Shown here piece after piece: positions 63,975 to 64,000 of a DNA stretch of 64,000 bases. Origin of the DNA: Sandaracinomonas limnophila (GTDB lineage: Bacteria > Bacteroidota > Bacteroidia > Cytophagales > Spirosomataceae); the NCBI RefSeq assembly GCF_004005965.1, contig NZ_SACY01000001.1, forward strand, positions 1 through 64,000, given 5' to 3'. The notes beneath the pieces were generated by a model. The model did no database searches. It was not told the origin of the DNA and worked only from the letters and a program-made list of their open reading frames with translations. A program made the translations under genes and the position numbers. The first letter of the stretch is position 1. Every line of letters starts with the position of its first letter.

Positions 63975-64000
63975 GTTTCGTTGAATTAAAACAACAAAAA

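Overview
This is an AT-rich chromosomal stretch from a member of the Bacteroidota. The evidence is a type IX secretion (T9SS) sorting domain, a PafA-type alkaline phosphatase, an alpha-L-rhamnosidase, a SUF cluster with a DUF59 protein, an rpsU-xerC pair, and many upstream regions carrying the Bacteroidota -7 box TAnnTTTG. A Cytophagales-like environmental lineage is plausible, but the sequence does not prove it. No rRNA, tRNA, insertion sequence, prophage or CRISPR array was seen, and no gene-free stretch exceeds 300 bases.

Positions 1-3318 hold the 3' part of a highly repetitive fibre-like protein (108-bp coiled-coil repeats, then 345-bp repeats) and a small T9SS-sorted secreted protein, closed by a terminator.

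Positions 3467-25019 are an aromatic-catabolism island. The first half (3467-12754, + strand) encodes a secreted DUF3237 protein, a MetE-core protein, a crotonase, a feruloyl/coumaroyl-CoA synthetase, an HSD10-like dehydrogenase, a secreted alpha/beta hydrolase, an aromatic-acid MFS transporter, a zinc alcohol dehydrogenase and a metal-dependent amidohydrolase. A second transporter and a convergent AraC regulator follow. The second half (15206-25019) is a long operon pcaH-pcaG-pcaB-pcaL-pobA-pcaIJ-pcaF, then a SerC-like aminotransferase and a PhzS-like flavin monooxygenase. Read together, p-coumarate-type acids could be activated to CoA thioesters, shortened to 4-hydroxybenzoate, hydroxylated to protocatechuate, ring-opened and taken to succinyl-CoA plus acetyl-CoA. 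Next to it (25228-29698) are a secreted esterase and a GH78 rhamnosidase that could release such acids and rhamnose from plant glycosides.

Positions 29948-64000 are mostly housekeeping: UDP-xylose synthesis, PafA phosphatase, AMP nucleosidase, argS-gpx-menA-TPR, tsaC-cca, a MarR/YceI/nitroreductase group, maf, an IscA-like protein divergent from sufCDSE-sufT-brx (no sufB), an M16 protease, a TPR protein, ppx, exbB/exbD, thrA-thrB, xerC, rpsU and metG.

The most striking non-genic signal is a set of short tandem arrays, mostly of 7-bp units with some 8- or 16-bp units. They sit on or within a few bases of the stop codons of about 17 genes. In convergent gaps they occur as facing inverted arrays. 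In one place they provide a start codon and part of a signal peptide. Two further families of dispersed palindromic elements also occur between genes.
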